Positions 30,467 through 43,200 of a stretch of 64,000 nucleotides of DNA are shown here, piece by piece (position 1 is the first letter of the stretch; every line of letters starts with the position of its first letter). The notes beneath the pieces are model-generated. The model saw only the letters and a list, made by a program, of their open reading frames with translations. It searched no databases and had not been told where the DNA came from. This stretch comes from Heliocidaris erythrogramma (lineage: Eukaryota; Echinodermata; Echinoidea; Camarodonta; Echinometridae). A program made the translations under genes and the position numbers. Location of the stretch: the NCBI GenBank assembly GCA_025617745.1, contig CM046853.1, positions 36,650,625 to 36,714,624 on the forward strand, read 5' to 3'.

Positions 30467-30780
30467 AGATATTTATCAAATGTCAAAATGCTACCTTATG
30501 CAAATAACAATGATTTTAAAGAGAAAGTGAAAACAAAGGAATGTAACAAACATTAAACATTTAAGCTGAAACAAAATTTGATAAACTAATTTCCAATCGT
30601 TTCTCTCTATTCACCTAAAATTTTGTACTACATAAGCTTCAGATAAAATAATTAATGATTCATGTACTAAACTCTTGTAAGCATTCAATGTGAATGATGA
30701 AGGGTAAATGATAATGCTTGGCAAAGCCCACAATTTAGAGGTTCTCTGAGTTGCAACTTCTTATATTTGATGATATTTAA

Positions 30781-31125
30781 GAGAAGGTTGAGTTCTGGGA
30801 AAGGTAAAAATAATTTGTGAGCTTTCTCATTCTTTTTTATGTCAGTTTGAAAGGTTATTACAGAAGAAATGTCCCCTGAAAAGGATTGCTCTTCAAATGC
30901 ACTCATATTCAAAATATGGTAAGAAACAGCTGAAATGTTCGGGCCGAACATTTGTGTGTAGTCCCATTGACTATCAGCAGGATGAAGTCAATTTCTTATC
31001 ATTTGGGTGATTCAAAGATCTTAGAGCATACACCAATTATTATGTACTATATTAATCAACCTTTCCCAATTGCTTTGAGACAATTTCTTTCACAATTCAA
31101 CCTCATGACCAGAACTCAACTTTAC
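30781..31125. mobile_element. MITE family A, copy 3
   Basis: GGTTGAGTTCTGG (30785-30797) and CCAGAACTCAACTTTA (31109-31124) are the inverted ends. The interior is the most similar to copy 1. Confidence 0.75.
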
Positions 31126-31185
31126 AGGTGTATACACACACAGTGGCAGTAATAATGGAAATAATGATAGCTATATTCATATTGC

Positions 31186-31420
31186 TCACATATCAATTTC
31201 AGGAGATGCTTAAGGCATGTGTAAAGTACTATTATTACTCTGACTTTAGCCCATTGAAGCCAAGAAATAACTCCCTACCAGGTATCCATTTAATACACCT
31301 GGGTGGAGAGTGGCTAAAATAGATGTCTTGCCAAAGGACATTACTGCCACAATAGGACAAACCGCGAACCATGTGAGCCACAGTCCAGTGACGTATCCAC
31401 TAGACCACAACAGTAAGGTG
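31186..31420 (-). mobile_element. tRNA-derived SINE, diverged copy
   Basis: Shares with the 15720-16025 element the phrases TCTTGCCAAAGGACATTA, CCTACCAGGTATCCA and, at its head, CCACTAGACCACAACAGT, in the same order and orientation. The B-box is degenerate. Confidence 0.65.
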
Positions 31421-32529
31421 TAAAACAACTAGATACTGTTTCTATGGGAAAATTTGGAATAATAAACATTAAAATGTTTTTAATAAGTAGTCGGTTCCTT
31501 TTGGAGGTTGAGTCGTCTACTCTTTTGTATGCAAAAAGTGAATTGTAACAATCATCATTTTTTCATAAGACAGGTTTGACTGTACATGTATGTTCCACAT
31601 AAATGAAGGAAACCTTTTAAGCCCACATTTGAATACAGACATCAGGAAAAAATGCTAATATGATTCCAAGATTTAGATGAATCTTATGTGACATCATTAC
31701 AGACATGTCACCATCAATGTAGAAATTATAAATCAAAATCTTACGTAACACGATCAGAAATAAATACCATGCAAAGATCTCACAAATATTTCATAATGAG
31801 AATTCTACATGAATTTACAGAATACCTTCAATATGAGATTAATGTTGGTCATCTACATGACATTTATTCCACTGTGATAGCAAGTCACAAATAATACTTC
31901 GATACAAAAATAGATGCATCAGTCGATTCCTAAAAAAGCAATTTATTTTCAGAATTACACAGGATGATTTTCAAGAAGGTGAATATACTAAAAGCATGCA
32001 GGCCTGGGACGCATTAAGTAAGTTCGGTATCATGGGGGATTAAAAATACAAACTTCATGAATATAATGTGCTTACAATGTATTTAGGCAACTGCACACCT
32101 TATGACCGGACTATGACTAGATTTCAAATAAAAATCCAATGGGATTAAATTTGTACATTTAAATCTTTTGATTTTCCATACTTAAGGTGCAAAATGATTT
32201 TAAATTATAAACATCAAAATTGTGTGTTATTTCAAGGCCTTTCATATGGAAGTAAGGCCATACAGGCTACAAGTCTTGGTGATGACACAGCGACTTGCAC
32301 ACGATTGGGCCTTTTCCATTACTCAAAAGCTAACATTAACCCCTGGTTTCGAGAATACTCCTAGTGATATTCAGAACCTCAATCTGGAATAACGTTCATA
32401 ATTAAAGGTTCAAAACTAATCCTTGTGCGATTTCTTTCAAAACCAATCTCAGTCAGGTTGTAAGATGTGTGGTAGGCTTCATGAGAAGCACAAGGACTCA
32501 AAGCCTGTACAAAACACACAGACCTACCT

Positions 32530-32677
32530 GGGCCCCCATTTCATAAAATTGTTATCAATAACAAGTTACAATAACTGTTATAAGCTACTGAAATCCTTGA
32601 ATCTGATTGGCTAAAAGCAAATTTGTCATAGAAATGGGGCACTTGTTATTGATAACAAGTTCTATGAAACAGGGCCC
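32530..32677. mobile_element. MITE family B, copy 2
   Basis: GGGCCCCCATTTCATAAAAT at the left and CTATGAAACAGGGCCC at the right. The interior AATAACTGTTATAAGCTACT and GATTGGCTAAAAGC match copy 1. TTGTTATTGATAAC-type inverted phrases lie inside both ends. Confidence 0.85.
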
Positions 32678-33085
32678 TGGTGCTTTCTGCTTCTCAGATA
32701 ATGGCACACTGCATAGATAAGTGTTATTTCATGCTTGGAGGTATGGTACACTGCACACAGGCATATTCACTATGAATGTCGCTCATGAACACTATGATTT
32801 TCCCAGAAATTACTTTTTCTAATTTGTGTACATAAAAGGTAGTAAACAAAAAAAATTATTTGATCTACGGGTATGCTCTTTCATCAAGATATCTTAATAG
32901 AAATATTTCACCTGCAACATAATTTCATCATTTCAATTTTTTTTTCTTTCTACCGTACAGAAAAAATGGCAGATTGTCACATTAAGGGCAAGAGAAAAAA
33001 AAAATGTGGAACCTCAAACTTCCTTCTGGGAGGTTATTACCGTACATTGTAGAAAATGTGTTGTTCTTACTCCTTTACCACAATT

Positions 33086-33484
33086 AAATATATGTGGCAC
33101 ATATTTAGGATTCCAGACTGAAAGAAAACTATTACGCTAAATGCCATGTTGAGAGAGAAGTATTAAGATAGCATTAATATTTTCTTCAAACATGTAACAC
33201 CATATTTATCATCAAAATTCCATTACTGTACAATGGAACAATGAAATCACCCTCTCCCTATTTCAATTTGTTTTAAAGCCATAAAGCACATAAATATATG
33301 TGGCACATATTTAGGATTCCAGACTGAAAGAAAACTAAGATATAATGCTAAATGCCATGTTGAGAGTGAAGTATTAAGATGGCGTTAAAATTTTCTTCAA
33401 ACAAGATATTTATCATCAAAATTCCATTGCTGTACAATCGAACAATGAAATCACCCTCTCCCTATTTCAATTTGTTTTAAAGCC
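33086..33484. repeat. tandem duplication, two ~200-bp units
   Basis: The segment from AAATATATGTGGCACATATT (about 33086) to TTTGTTTTAAAGCCA (about 33283) is repeated at about 33292-33484 with small substitutions and deletions. Landmarks common to both are GATTCCAGACTGAAAG, GCCATGTTGAGAG and CACCCTCTCCCTATTTC. A local, fairly recent duplication. Confidence 0.85.
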
Positions 33485-33602
33485 AGAATTTAAAATAAAG
33501 AAATACATGGCTATAATATCTACATGTTTCCTGACGATGTCCAAACTTGCTGCAAATTATTTTTTAATTCAAAAGTATGAATGCATAATGTACATAAAAC
33601 CA

Positions 33603-33772
33603 GGGGGGTGTTTCATAAAGCTGTTTGTAAAGTTACGAATGACTTTACGAACGACTGGAATATGTTCTTGGGTGCTATACTAACCAGATTCTCAATCAAT
33701 TAGCACAAGAACTGATCACCAGTCGTGCGTAAAGTCGTGCGTAACTTGCGACAGCTTTATGAAACACCCCCC
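33603..33772. mobile_element. MITE with GGGGGGTGTTTCATAAAG ends, 170 bp
   Basis: GGGGGGTGTTTCATAAAGCT at the left and AGCTTTATGAAACACCCCCC at the right are perfect inverted ends. Inside, TACGAATGACTTTACGAACG faces GTGCGTAAAGTCGTGCGTAA. It resembles family B in its TTTCATAAA core. Confidence 0.85.
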
Positions 33773-33906
33773 AGAAACTCTTTTCCACAAGAAACTGTCA
33801 CAAATCTTTCATGATGGCGGTTTCTGCAAAACATTTTCTTGCAAAACTCGCCAAAGTTTGTTGCATGCAAAAGTTTCTGGTTTTAAAGTAGCTCTAAATG
33901 TTTTCT

Positions 33907-33912
33907 TTTATT
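33907..33912 (-). promoter_or_regulatory. candidate GPD1 poly(A) signal
   Basis: AATAAA on the minus strand about 205 bases beyond the GPD1 stop codon, a usual distance. It is supported by position only. Confidence 0.35.
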
Positions 33913-34116
33913 CTTCAAGGGATATGAAATATGAGCAGAAATGTCTTTACTCGAGATATGAGTGCAAAAAATGTCTTGTCTGGGTACAAATGGACAGGAC
34001 ATGGTTTTTATGAAGTCTTTTTGCATGAAGGGTGTGATTTTTAAATTGAAGAATGGAAGCTGGTGTTTGGGGTACATCATGAGGTGGATGATAATAATGT
34101 GAAGTGATGGTCCTTA

Positions 34117-34213
34117 TTACATATGCTCTGGATGGTCATGAAGGGATTCTATCAGCTTCGTTGGAGGAAGTCCCTCATAACAAATGTTGTAGATGGCAGT
34201 AAACAGAGGGTAT
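34117..34213 (-). CDS. GPD1: GPD1 last coding exon
   Basis: Acceptor tactttgcag. Reads [19 protein letters not shown] and ends in LHDHPEHM then TAA at 34117-34119, matching the vertebrate FPLFMAVYKVCYEG...NHPEHM end. Enters in phase 2. Confidence 0.97.
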
Positions 34214-37200
34214 CTGCAAAGTACAAATAAAAGAAAAAGATGTTATACTTTGCATGAATGTTTGACTTAACTTTTCATCATCGTGGGTGTGCAGCGTTCA
34301 AAGAAAAATTATCTAAGGTTTCAAGCCAGACTTAGCAAGATGATCATATAAAGAGATATTGCTAATGGAAGAAGGACAAGTGAACAGAAATGTAAGCTTA
34401 TGGCAAGTTATTTATATGCAAAAATGACTTCATTATTATGACTTAATACAAAGCTAAGAACACCAATGTATTCTTCAACCTTTGAAAATTCATGTTGAAA
34501 ATAAGTCCAAAAACTGATGGGGAATGAAAATGGCAGAGAACTCCTTTGAAATAACTTGCCTAGTTATCATGAAATATATGATTTTAGGGTTATTCGTACT
34601 ACAATACAAATACAATTCTTATCATTCTTCTTGAAAATAAAAAAAATCTTTTTTTAATCAATGAATGCTGACCATTTTCTTAAAACATTCCTTCCATTAT
34701 TTTTTTTATACATTCAAAGGCAAATTGTAAACAATTAAACATCTTTAGTGACAATATCCAAATGGATCCCCAAATTACGTTGTAAACTAAGATCATTTTC
34801 ATTTGGTTCTTAATAATATGCCCATTCTACCATTCAACTTAACATGTACATACATGCACAATATTCTACTCTCCTTTAATGCCCTATTCCAGTATATCAT
34901 CCTTTCTAATCAAGAATGTTATCAACCCGACCCATCTCATAGCTTTTCTTCCCACTAGAATCAATGCTATACTTACTGGTCAAGGAGATTCTTTGCCTTG
35001 AGCATCTGATGAACTTCATTTGCTGTCTGAGGTCCCTGAAGTTTCTGACCTTTCAACATCTCCTCCTCTAGCTCCTCAATTGTCTACGGGTAAAACAAAG
35101 AAATTTGAATCACATGATAATTTCAATACTGGACATTTTGAACAATAATTTGAAACATAGTTTTTGTATGAAAATAAAGATGACATTCAAAGGCATTTGC
35201 ATTCTCATACATACACTTTATAAGAAATAAATTTTTTACTACATGAAGATGAAATTCATATTTTCACATGAGGACATATATAAACACTGTAAATTCTATC
35301 AAAAGTATGAAAGAGGATTGCGGAAAATTGCAATAAATGGGCACACTAAATCCCCTAAGCGCCTCTAATGATACACTGTCTAGTACAGCATTTCCTGCAA
35401 TACAGGTCTCTGCTCTATCAATAGGCTGGCCAGGTCAAGGATATACTGACTCAAATGGTCTCATTATTCATTAACTAGATCACCATGGTAAGCTGTAGTG
35501 GTTGTTTTAGTGAATGTAGAATTTTTTGGCCTAATTGTTAGTTGAATAAAGTGTGCATGTCTGATGAAAAAAAACCCTCCTAAAGAATAAATCTACGAAC
35601 ACTACATTCATCAATAAATTTCATTTCTTGGATATACTTGTCCAGGCCAAACTTCAAAGATATCAATGCTTGTTTTTAACACAGGATATAAACACAACAA
35701 AAATAGTAACTCCCCCTTAATCAAAATTGCGTAACTTTTTAAGATTTTGAGCAGAATAACTTGGCAGGAGTGTTCCTACACTTATTAACTTTTCTGTGAA
35801 AATGAGATTGATCCATTGAGTCATGCATGAGTGAGCAAACAGTAAAGGCAAAATTGTCACTTTTCAAAAGTTACAAGGGCCATTTCGGGTATTCTGTGAA
35901 ACAAGGTTTTTTAGCGCATTCGTTTTTTTGATGCATATTTATGTGTTGTTATTGTTTATTATCCATCGCTTAACCCCCTCACACCTATTCCGACACTTTT
36001 CTCATTATTATGGTTGGGTGAGCACAATTTAAATAAAGATATTTTTACCAAAATTTATCATCACATGTGTGAACATAAGAGGTCAACTTGTCATGGTTGA
36101 TGGTTGAATGAGCACAGTTTAAAAATCTTGCAAGAAATGCTAAAATGTACTGTTAATACACCATTAAAAAAATGACCCTTGTGACTTTTGAAAAGTGACA
36201 TTTTTGCCTTTAATGTTTTCCCACTCATGCATGACTCGATGGATCAATCTCATTTTTATAGGGAAGTTAGTCAATAAGCGTAAGAATACTCTTGCCAAGT
36301 TATTTTTCTCATAACCCTTTCGTTTAAGAAGTTATGTCAGTTTGATTAAGGGGGGAGTTACTTTTTTTGTTGTGTTTATGAACATTTTTAATTTGTATCA
36401 TCACCTTGAATTATGCATAAATCTGATATTAGAAAAAGACATATTGAATCCTTATAAAACAGAAATGGAATTCTTGTTTATCTTTATTTTCTGGATGAAT
36501 TTTCATAAAGGCTTAGTAAAAAATATGTCATTGTATTAAATTATAAATTCATTTTATATAAACATCTCATTATCTGCTGGGTTTTAATTGTCATTTTGTG
36601 GTTTAAACCAATTTTAAATGATTATTCTTTTTGTCATAGAATCAACTATAGTTAACTATTTTGATAGACTGATCATTTATTCATACCTTTCCTGTCGTGA
36701 CAAAAGCTTCAGCCACCCTCCTATTCCTGCCTCCATAGCATGTTGTGATGAGGTCAGCAACACCACAGCTCTCCAGGAACGTTGCCTTGTCAACATTCTT
36801 GTAGAACGTCTCTGCAAAGGATACCATCTCCATCAGCCCCAGACGGATGATAGCAGCCTTGGTGTTATCACCTAACTTCAGACCATCTATGATGCCTGCA
36901 CCAACTGCTACAATGTTCTGCAGCATAAAATGTGATAACAATATAAAAGCTTGCCATTTTGTTTCTTTTCCAAACAAATAAAGTGTAGGCAAATTTAAAC
37001 AGATATAATTCCTTTAAAGTATACTAGAAAATAACGAAAAACGTACATGAATTATGGGAACTTTACACATTTAAAATCATTTTGATTACTATGATGATGA
37101 ATAACTCAGAAGGTAGTTATGATTCTGTTAACATTGACAATATACCCTTTTCAGTGTATATACTTTTCAGCGATTTTTAAAGTTTTGATGGTCAAACAAT

Positions 37201-40200
37201 GCATTAAAAGATTGATAAATTATTTAGAAAAATTACCTTAGCAAGTTTCTCTCAAAAGGTAGTCCCATTGTAACTTGAGATTACATTGTAATTTGAGATT
37301 ACATTGTAATTTGAGATTACATATGACTTTTCATGATGAAAGAAATATTTACCTTTAATGCTCCACATAGTTCCACTGTGTTTTCATCTTCTACTACAAC
37401 AACTCTGAAGTATTGTACTTCAAACAGTTTCTTGAGGAGGATTCCCTTCTCCTTGTCCCTGCAACCTGTAAAATATCAAAACAAAACATACATGACTATA
37501 ATCTTGAAATGACACTACACTAGAGAGCCAGAGGACTAGTATCATGTGAATAGGAAGATACATGAAAAGCACTACAGAGGGACTAAAGGAGCAGCCATTT
37601 CACATAATATCTTACTTGGAGTTTAAAACGGACCACAAGTATGCTAGCCCGAGTTTACTTTAATACCATATCTTACTATTACCAGTACTGTTTTAATTTT
37701 TGTTTACATGTATACTTATACAGTGAAACCTGTCTACAAAGACCACTCAAGGGAGACAAGAAAAGCGGTCTTTATGAGCAGGTGGTCTTTATGTACAGGT
37801 TCCTTTAATACACATTTCAATGAGAAACACTTTTCAATTCAAGGGAAACAAAAATTGTCTTTATAGACAGAGAGAAGAAGGCAGGGTACCCCCCACCCTT
37901 CAAGCAGTGGATAATAAACCAGCATTGTTTAAAAAAAAACAAGCCTGTCTTACCAATTGTTGTCTCACAGAACTTCTCAGCAGCTACCTCTGGTGCCAGA
38001 TTAGCTCCCATGAGTACATGACAAGGTATCCCTCCCAGGTAGGATGAGATCATCTCTGAGATTAACTCTAATCCTTTATCCTTGATGTGTACACCCTGGA
38101 TGTAGATTGGAAACGATAAATAGAAATATCACTGTTTAATTTCAATATCATATGGTCAAACCTGATGTACAATGTAGACCACTCAGAGTGAGGCCAAACC
38201 AGTGATCTTTGGTAGGCAGGTAATCTCCACAGGTTTCAATGAAAGACAATGCTAAGGGAATCTAATGATCGGTCTAATGGTCTGGTAGAGCACTGGTCAT
38301 GTAATCCAGGGTCCCGGGTTCGAATCCCGGTCGGGGCATTGTAATTTTCTCACATTTACTTTCTTTATGATACAAGGATAAGAGAAATATTTCATTTTAT
38401 GACCATTAATGTCATATATTTCTGTATTTCAAGAAACTTTATTTCCTACAGTACATGTATTAGTTCAATGTTGAAAATGGGTACTGTCATTCGGAACTAC
38501 ATGTACAATTACGTGCATATCAAGGGAGACTCAAACGTGCATTGTAATGTACATGCACATGTACATTACCAGTAATGTTAATGTACATGTACATGTAAAT
38601 TAATGAAAATGCATGTTTTCATTACAGACATGTCAAGTGTGATAAGAATGCTTCCTCATATCCTCTAAAACGAAGCCTAAATTATCTAGACAGATCTGCA
38701 GGAAGGAAAGGGCAATGATTGATTAGCTGCTCCTAATAGTGTTAAAGTATCTACTGTTCATAATAGATCAGTCTATGGACAAACAGCATATTGATAATTC
38801 ATCTTCATTGTGTGAAATTAAGCTTCAAGATACCATCTCTGCTAATAGAATGATAAGAACAGTACTACAAATCCCACACAACAACACCAAAGCAGCCAAA
38901 AACTCATTCGCATATGCTGGACTGGCCGTCTGGAAAACTCTAAAACAACATATATGATACAGAAGACACTTTCAAAAAGAAACTCAAATTCAAAACCCAA
39001 CTTTTTCCATCATAATTGATCTAGTTCACATCATCAGCCATAGAGCTGGTTATTTGGTTTTAAGTTCTATTACCTAATACCTTTTTGGCTCTTGGCAGAC
39101 AAAAATGCCTATACATGTACATTTAGATGCCATTTTTAAAGAATATTCAAATATCACTTCATTCTTTGTGTATCCATTAATACTCTAATTTCTACTACTA
39201 TTTGCTGTGTTGCTGTGTTGCTGTGTTGCTGTTATTACAATTAAGGACATTATTTTTCTATTGTAATAGCACTCTGATCAGTGATCTGTAAAAGTGCTTA
39301 ATAGGAATTTTTATTATAATTATTACCATTGTTATTATTAATGCTCTATTACACCCTTTATCACTAAATTTACATTTCTGTTTGACTTCAACTATCTATT
39401 CACTCTTGCATTTTACTCTGAGTGAAAGACAAAAAGCTTTGAGTACATGTTTTTGATATTCTCCAAAATTTTGTTTGGGTTATCTTCTTTTGTCTGAATT
39501 AAAAAGAAATGTATTACATTGATTATTTTGAGTATTATTACATCCAACCTAAATGAAAAGCAAACCTTTCAAATTTATGTCTTTATAGAAATGTGGTCAA
39601 AAGTAATGAATAATAATGTAGGCCTAAAAAATCTATGGAAAATTGCAAATAAGATAAATTTCAGTTTGATTTAAATTTAGCTTTTGAAAAAATAATTGAC
39701 AGAAATGCTTCGGGACAGATTAGTTGTAAACATGCAAGCTCTGTATAGGAATTTTTGCGATATAGGATACTTTCCTCGCTTCATAACAAACTTTGGACTC
39801 ACACTGTGCGTTTCTTTTCAATGTCCACATGTTTATACTCCACATCAGCTTTATCAAATTCTACTCATGAATTTAATTTACAAAATCTACAGCGTTGGCA
39901 TGTTTTACCAATTTGCGTATCCAGTTGAATACAAAAGGCAAAAAGAAAGAAAGAAAGAAAAGACCCCCCCCCCCCAACAAAACAAGCAAAAAATGGACCA
40001 CATGTATTAACAAAAGATGCAAATATGATTACAAGAGTCAAATAAAGAACATGGTATACAGATATTAAACAACTTGTATACAAGTCTGAAGTCCATTTCA
40101 ACTTCTGTGGCAAGTCTTGTATGGCATAAATTTAGTTTCCAACATGTCCATGTACCTTTCATGTGCATTCTTGTTTCTACTCATTACTTTTTTTTGCCTA

Positions 40201-43200
40201 GAATATGTATTCGTTTCTACTTTTTTGCCTAGAACGTGCGCTTCCCAACAATTACCGTTTTTTAAGAACGCAATAAAACTGAATTCCTTGATTTCCTTCA
40301 GTTTCTTTAAGTGACAACAGCTATATAATATCAATTCTGGGGGTTTCACAAATTTGTAATATTTTTCTTTAAATATTTAAAATCAAAAGACTTTATGAAT
40401 CTAGCATACATTTGTAAGATGAAGCACATGTAAGTATAATTTACTTTAGTCCTCACAAACAATACACATGTTAACCCTGTATTTTAGTACTTTTTCATGG
40501 TGATTTTTCACCACAAAGTCCACTGTAACCCAAACAGAACAATACTTGTTCAAACTGAAACATATGTGATTCCCATGCAAATACATGTAGCAGACAGCAG
40601 TTAGGTTAAACAAGAGTTCATACGGTTACCTTAAAAATTACATAAATTAATTGATACGATGTGAATGTTAAGGTCCTGTTTACATAGTGTGCATGTAAAC
40701 ACTGCAAACTGAAATCTTGAAAACGCACTCCAGGAGAAAATCATTCCTACACAAGAAATGTTTACCTCCATGTTGATATTTCTTTCTGGTTTATCACAGG
40801 GCATTAGACCCTGAAAATAATATATCACATGAATATTATCTCAGTTCTCATGAAATAACAAATTTTAGTATTAAAACAAAGATTTCAACCCCTTTTGGCC
40901 TTTATTGTCAACCCCCAAGCACACATTATCATTGAGTTAACTCATTCCCAACCATTGGGTTTTTGCCAGAATATACTTTTATGCTCTTTGCAAAATTGTA
41001 GTCAGTCACACATTAATCCATATATGTTACAGGACACAATGAATAAATATTTGAACAAAAATGATATACAAAACAAAATATAATACTTTGCTGTCTACTG
41101 GAGAAAAATGTTTTCTTTGTGAAAAAGGTGAAGAAAATATGAATTTAAGGAATTAATCACAACTCCATCTAAGTCAAATGTGTTAAATTAGCAGCATTGA
41201 TTCATTGATTCATTAGACATTTGAAAGTAATGGTGATTCTTTTATTAACATATTGCTCAAAGTAACTTAAGTCACATAAGAATGCATGATCTGAAAATAA
41301 TAAAAATCGCAAATAAATCATGTAATTACTTTATCTCGGCCCTGTATTACAAAAAGTTGTGATTGATAGCAAATTTAATTTGAGACAGACTGGAGGATTT
41401 TTTATCGATTCTGATCAATCGCAACTCTTTATAAGACAACGGCCCGTTGGTTATTAAAGTCACCTAGAAGTCAATATTCATAGAACAGGTGAGAAACAAT
41501 AAGACATGAAGTATGAGCAGAACAAAAATTAATGCAGTCAAACTAAATTGAAAGAAAGAAAGAAAAATAGGAACTTGCTTACCTTAATAAGTGAGATGGC
41601 GATGGTATCTGGGTCTATTTTTCCCTTCAATGACTCGCAGACCTTGGGGACAAACTGGTGAGGTAGAACAAAGATAAGTAACCTCGCTCCCTTTGCTGCA
41701 TCAACTACATCAGGAACAGCAACCTAGGAATACATGAGAGAATAGATCAGTCTTGAAGTCTTAACTCTGTCATTAATCATAAAAGTGAGTATCTGTGATA
41801 TCTTATTTACATGTAACTATGACTGGCATAAAAAGACTTTAATTCCTTCCATGCCATGGGCAGTAAATCCTGCCCAAGCAAAATGTATGTTCTACTTATT
41901 AGGACTAAAATAAACTCCTGTTTTTTGCCTGAGACAGAAATAGGCACATGTGAAGATTGTTCTGAGGGAACATACATGTATGTGTATCTTACAAATTTCA
42001 GTGAAACAGAAAGCGTCAAATTTTATGCCTAAAAGCTAATTTTAGGATTTTTGTTGGTTGAAAATGACTGGCACAGAAGAGGTTAAAGATGAATAGTTGA
42101 ACTCTAGGTGATATCTCCTATTACATAATATACATTACTGTATCTTGTTACCTTATCATATATCAATTATATTCATGTACACACAGAGTATGTTGTGACA
42201 TGCATGCGCTCCTTATCTTCCGATACTATTACTTTGCACGAGAGAAAAAAACACCAACTTCTCAAACTTCTAGATCAAAGGTAAACAGGGACTTGCATTG
42301 TAAAAAACAACTAATCCATAAAATGGCACCACATGAAGCTATTCAACAGATTCTATTCCAACAGTGTACAGACTTGACCTTCACCCCAACAAAAATAAAT
42401 TCAGTTTGAATACATAGGTATTTATTCTGATTTTTCTTTTAACATTTCTAAAAATCAAAATATTACTTTTGAAATCTAAGCTAACAATCTGCAGCACTAG
42501 CTGGCAAATAAACAAACCCTTTACTCCAAACTACCCAAAGCATCATGATGCATTCGTACGTTGACACTGATGGATATAGCAAGCTGTTATGATTAATCAT
42601 GTGTATCTAATAGACACGGACAACAAATGTTTCACCATTTGTGCCCTACAGATGTACTGGTAGATTCACCTGGGAAACAAGTGGAGCAATGTATAAATAG
42701 GACAGTGTATGCATGCAGGCATGCATACAATGCTATTAACCCTTTCAAGACAATTGACCACATTTTGACGTTTTGCTCAATAACTTTCGATCAGAGCTCT
42801 AAAATATATGACAAATGCATGAGTAGAAAGAGCAAAAAATTCTGCACATACTTGTTACATGACCATACTGGGTTTGATGCCAGGAATTTAAAACAAAGAG
42901 CTTTAAAATCCTTAGATTGGCCACACAATGAGAGGTTCAAAATCATTGTTTTTTATCAAAATTGGCAATTTTTTAAAACCATGTATATTGTTTTCAAACA
43001 CTTTAGACCTTATTAGAACCATGTAGCACTAACAGAAAAATATTGTTGCCAATTTGAAGAACAAAATGATCAATTTAGCCCTCAAATAGTTCCTGTCCTG
43101 AAAGGGTTAAAGTGGACTTACATATATCTCTCAATTGTGTGGCAACTACTGATAATCTCAAACACTAGAGGAAAGCAAACTCACAACTTTTCATTTGTGC

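Larger units (their letters stand above)
24926..33906. other. intergenic region between TMEM245 and GPD1
   Basis: No coding exon recognised. It contains the 81-bp palindrome, a CAAT-rich low-complexity stretch (25380-25620), poly-C/poly-G runs (25803, 29203), MITE A copies 2 and 3, GGGCCC-ended MITEs, a TTAACCC MITE, a SINE copy at 31186-31420 and a tandem ~200-bp duplication at 33086-33484. The TMEM245 promoter must lie near its left end; no core promoter motif was identified with confidence. Confidence 0.55.

Noticed and set aside
38267-38338. Functional tRNA-Thr gene
   Set aside because: The T-arm is perfect but the 5' acceptor strand does not pair with the 3' end, U33 is replaced and the anticodon stem has a mismatch.
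42627-43016. 129-codon open frame
   Set aside because: It lies mostly inside a MITE defined by TTAACCCTTTCA ends; the translation has no recognisable domain.
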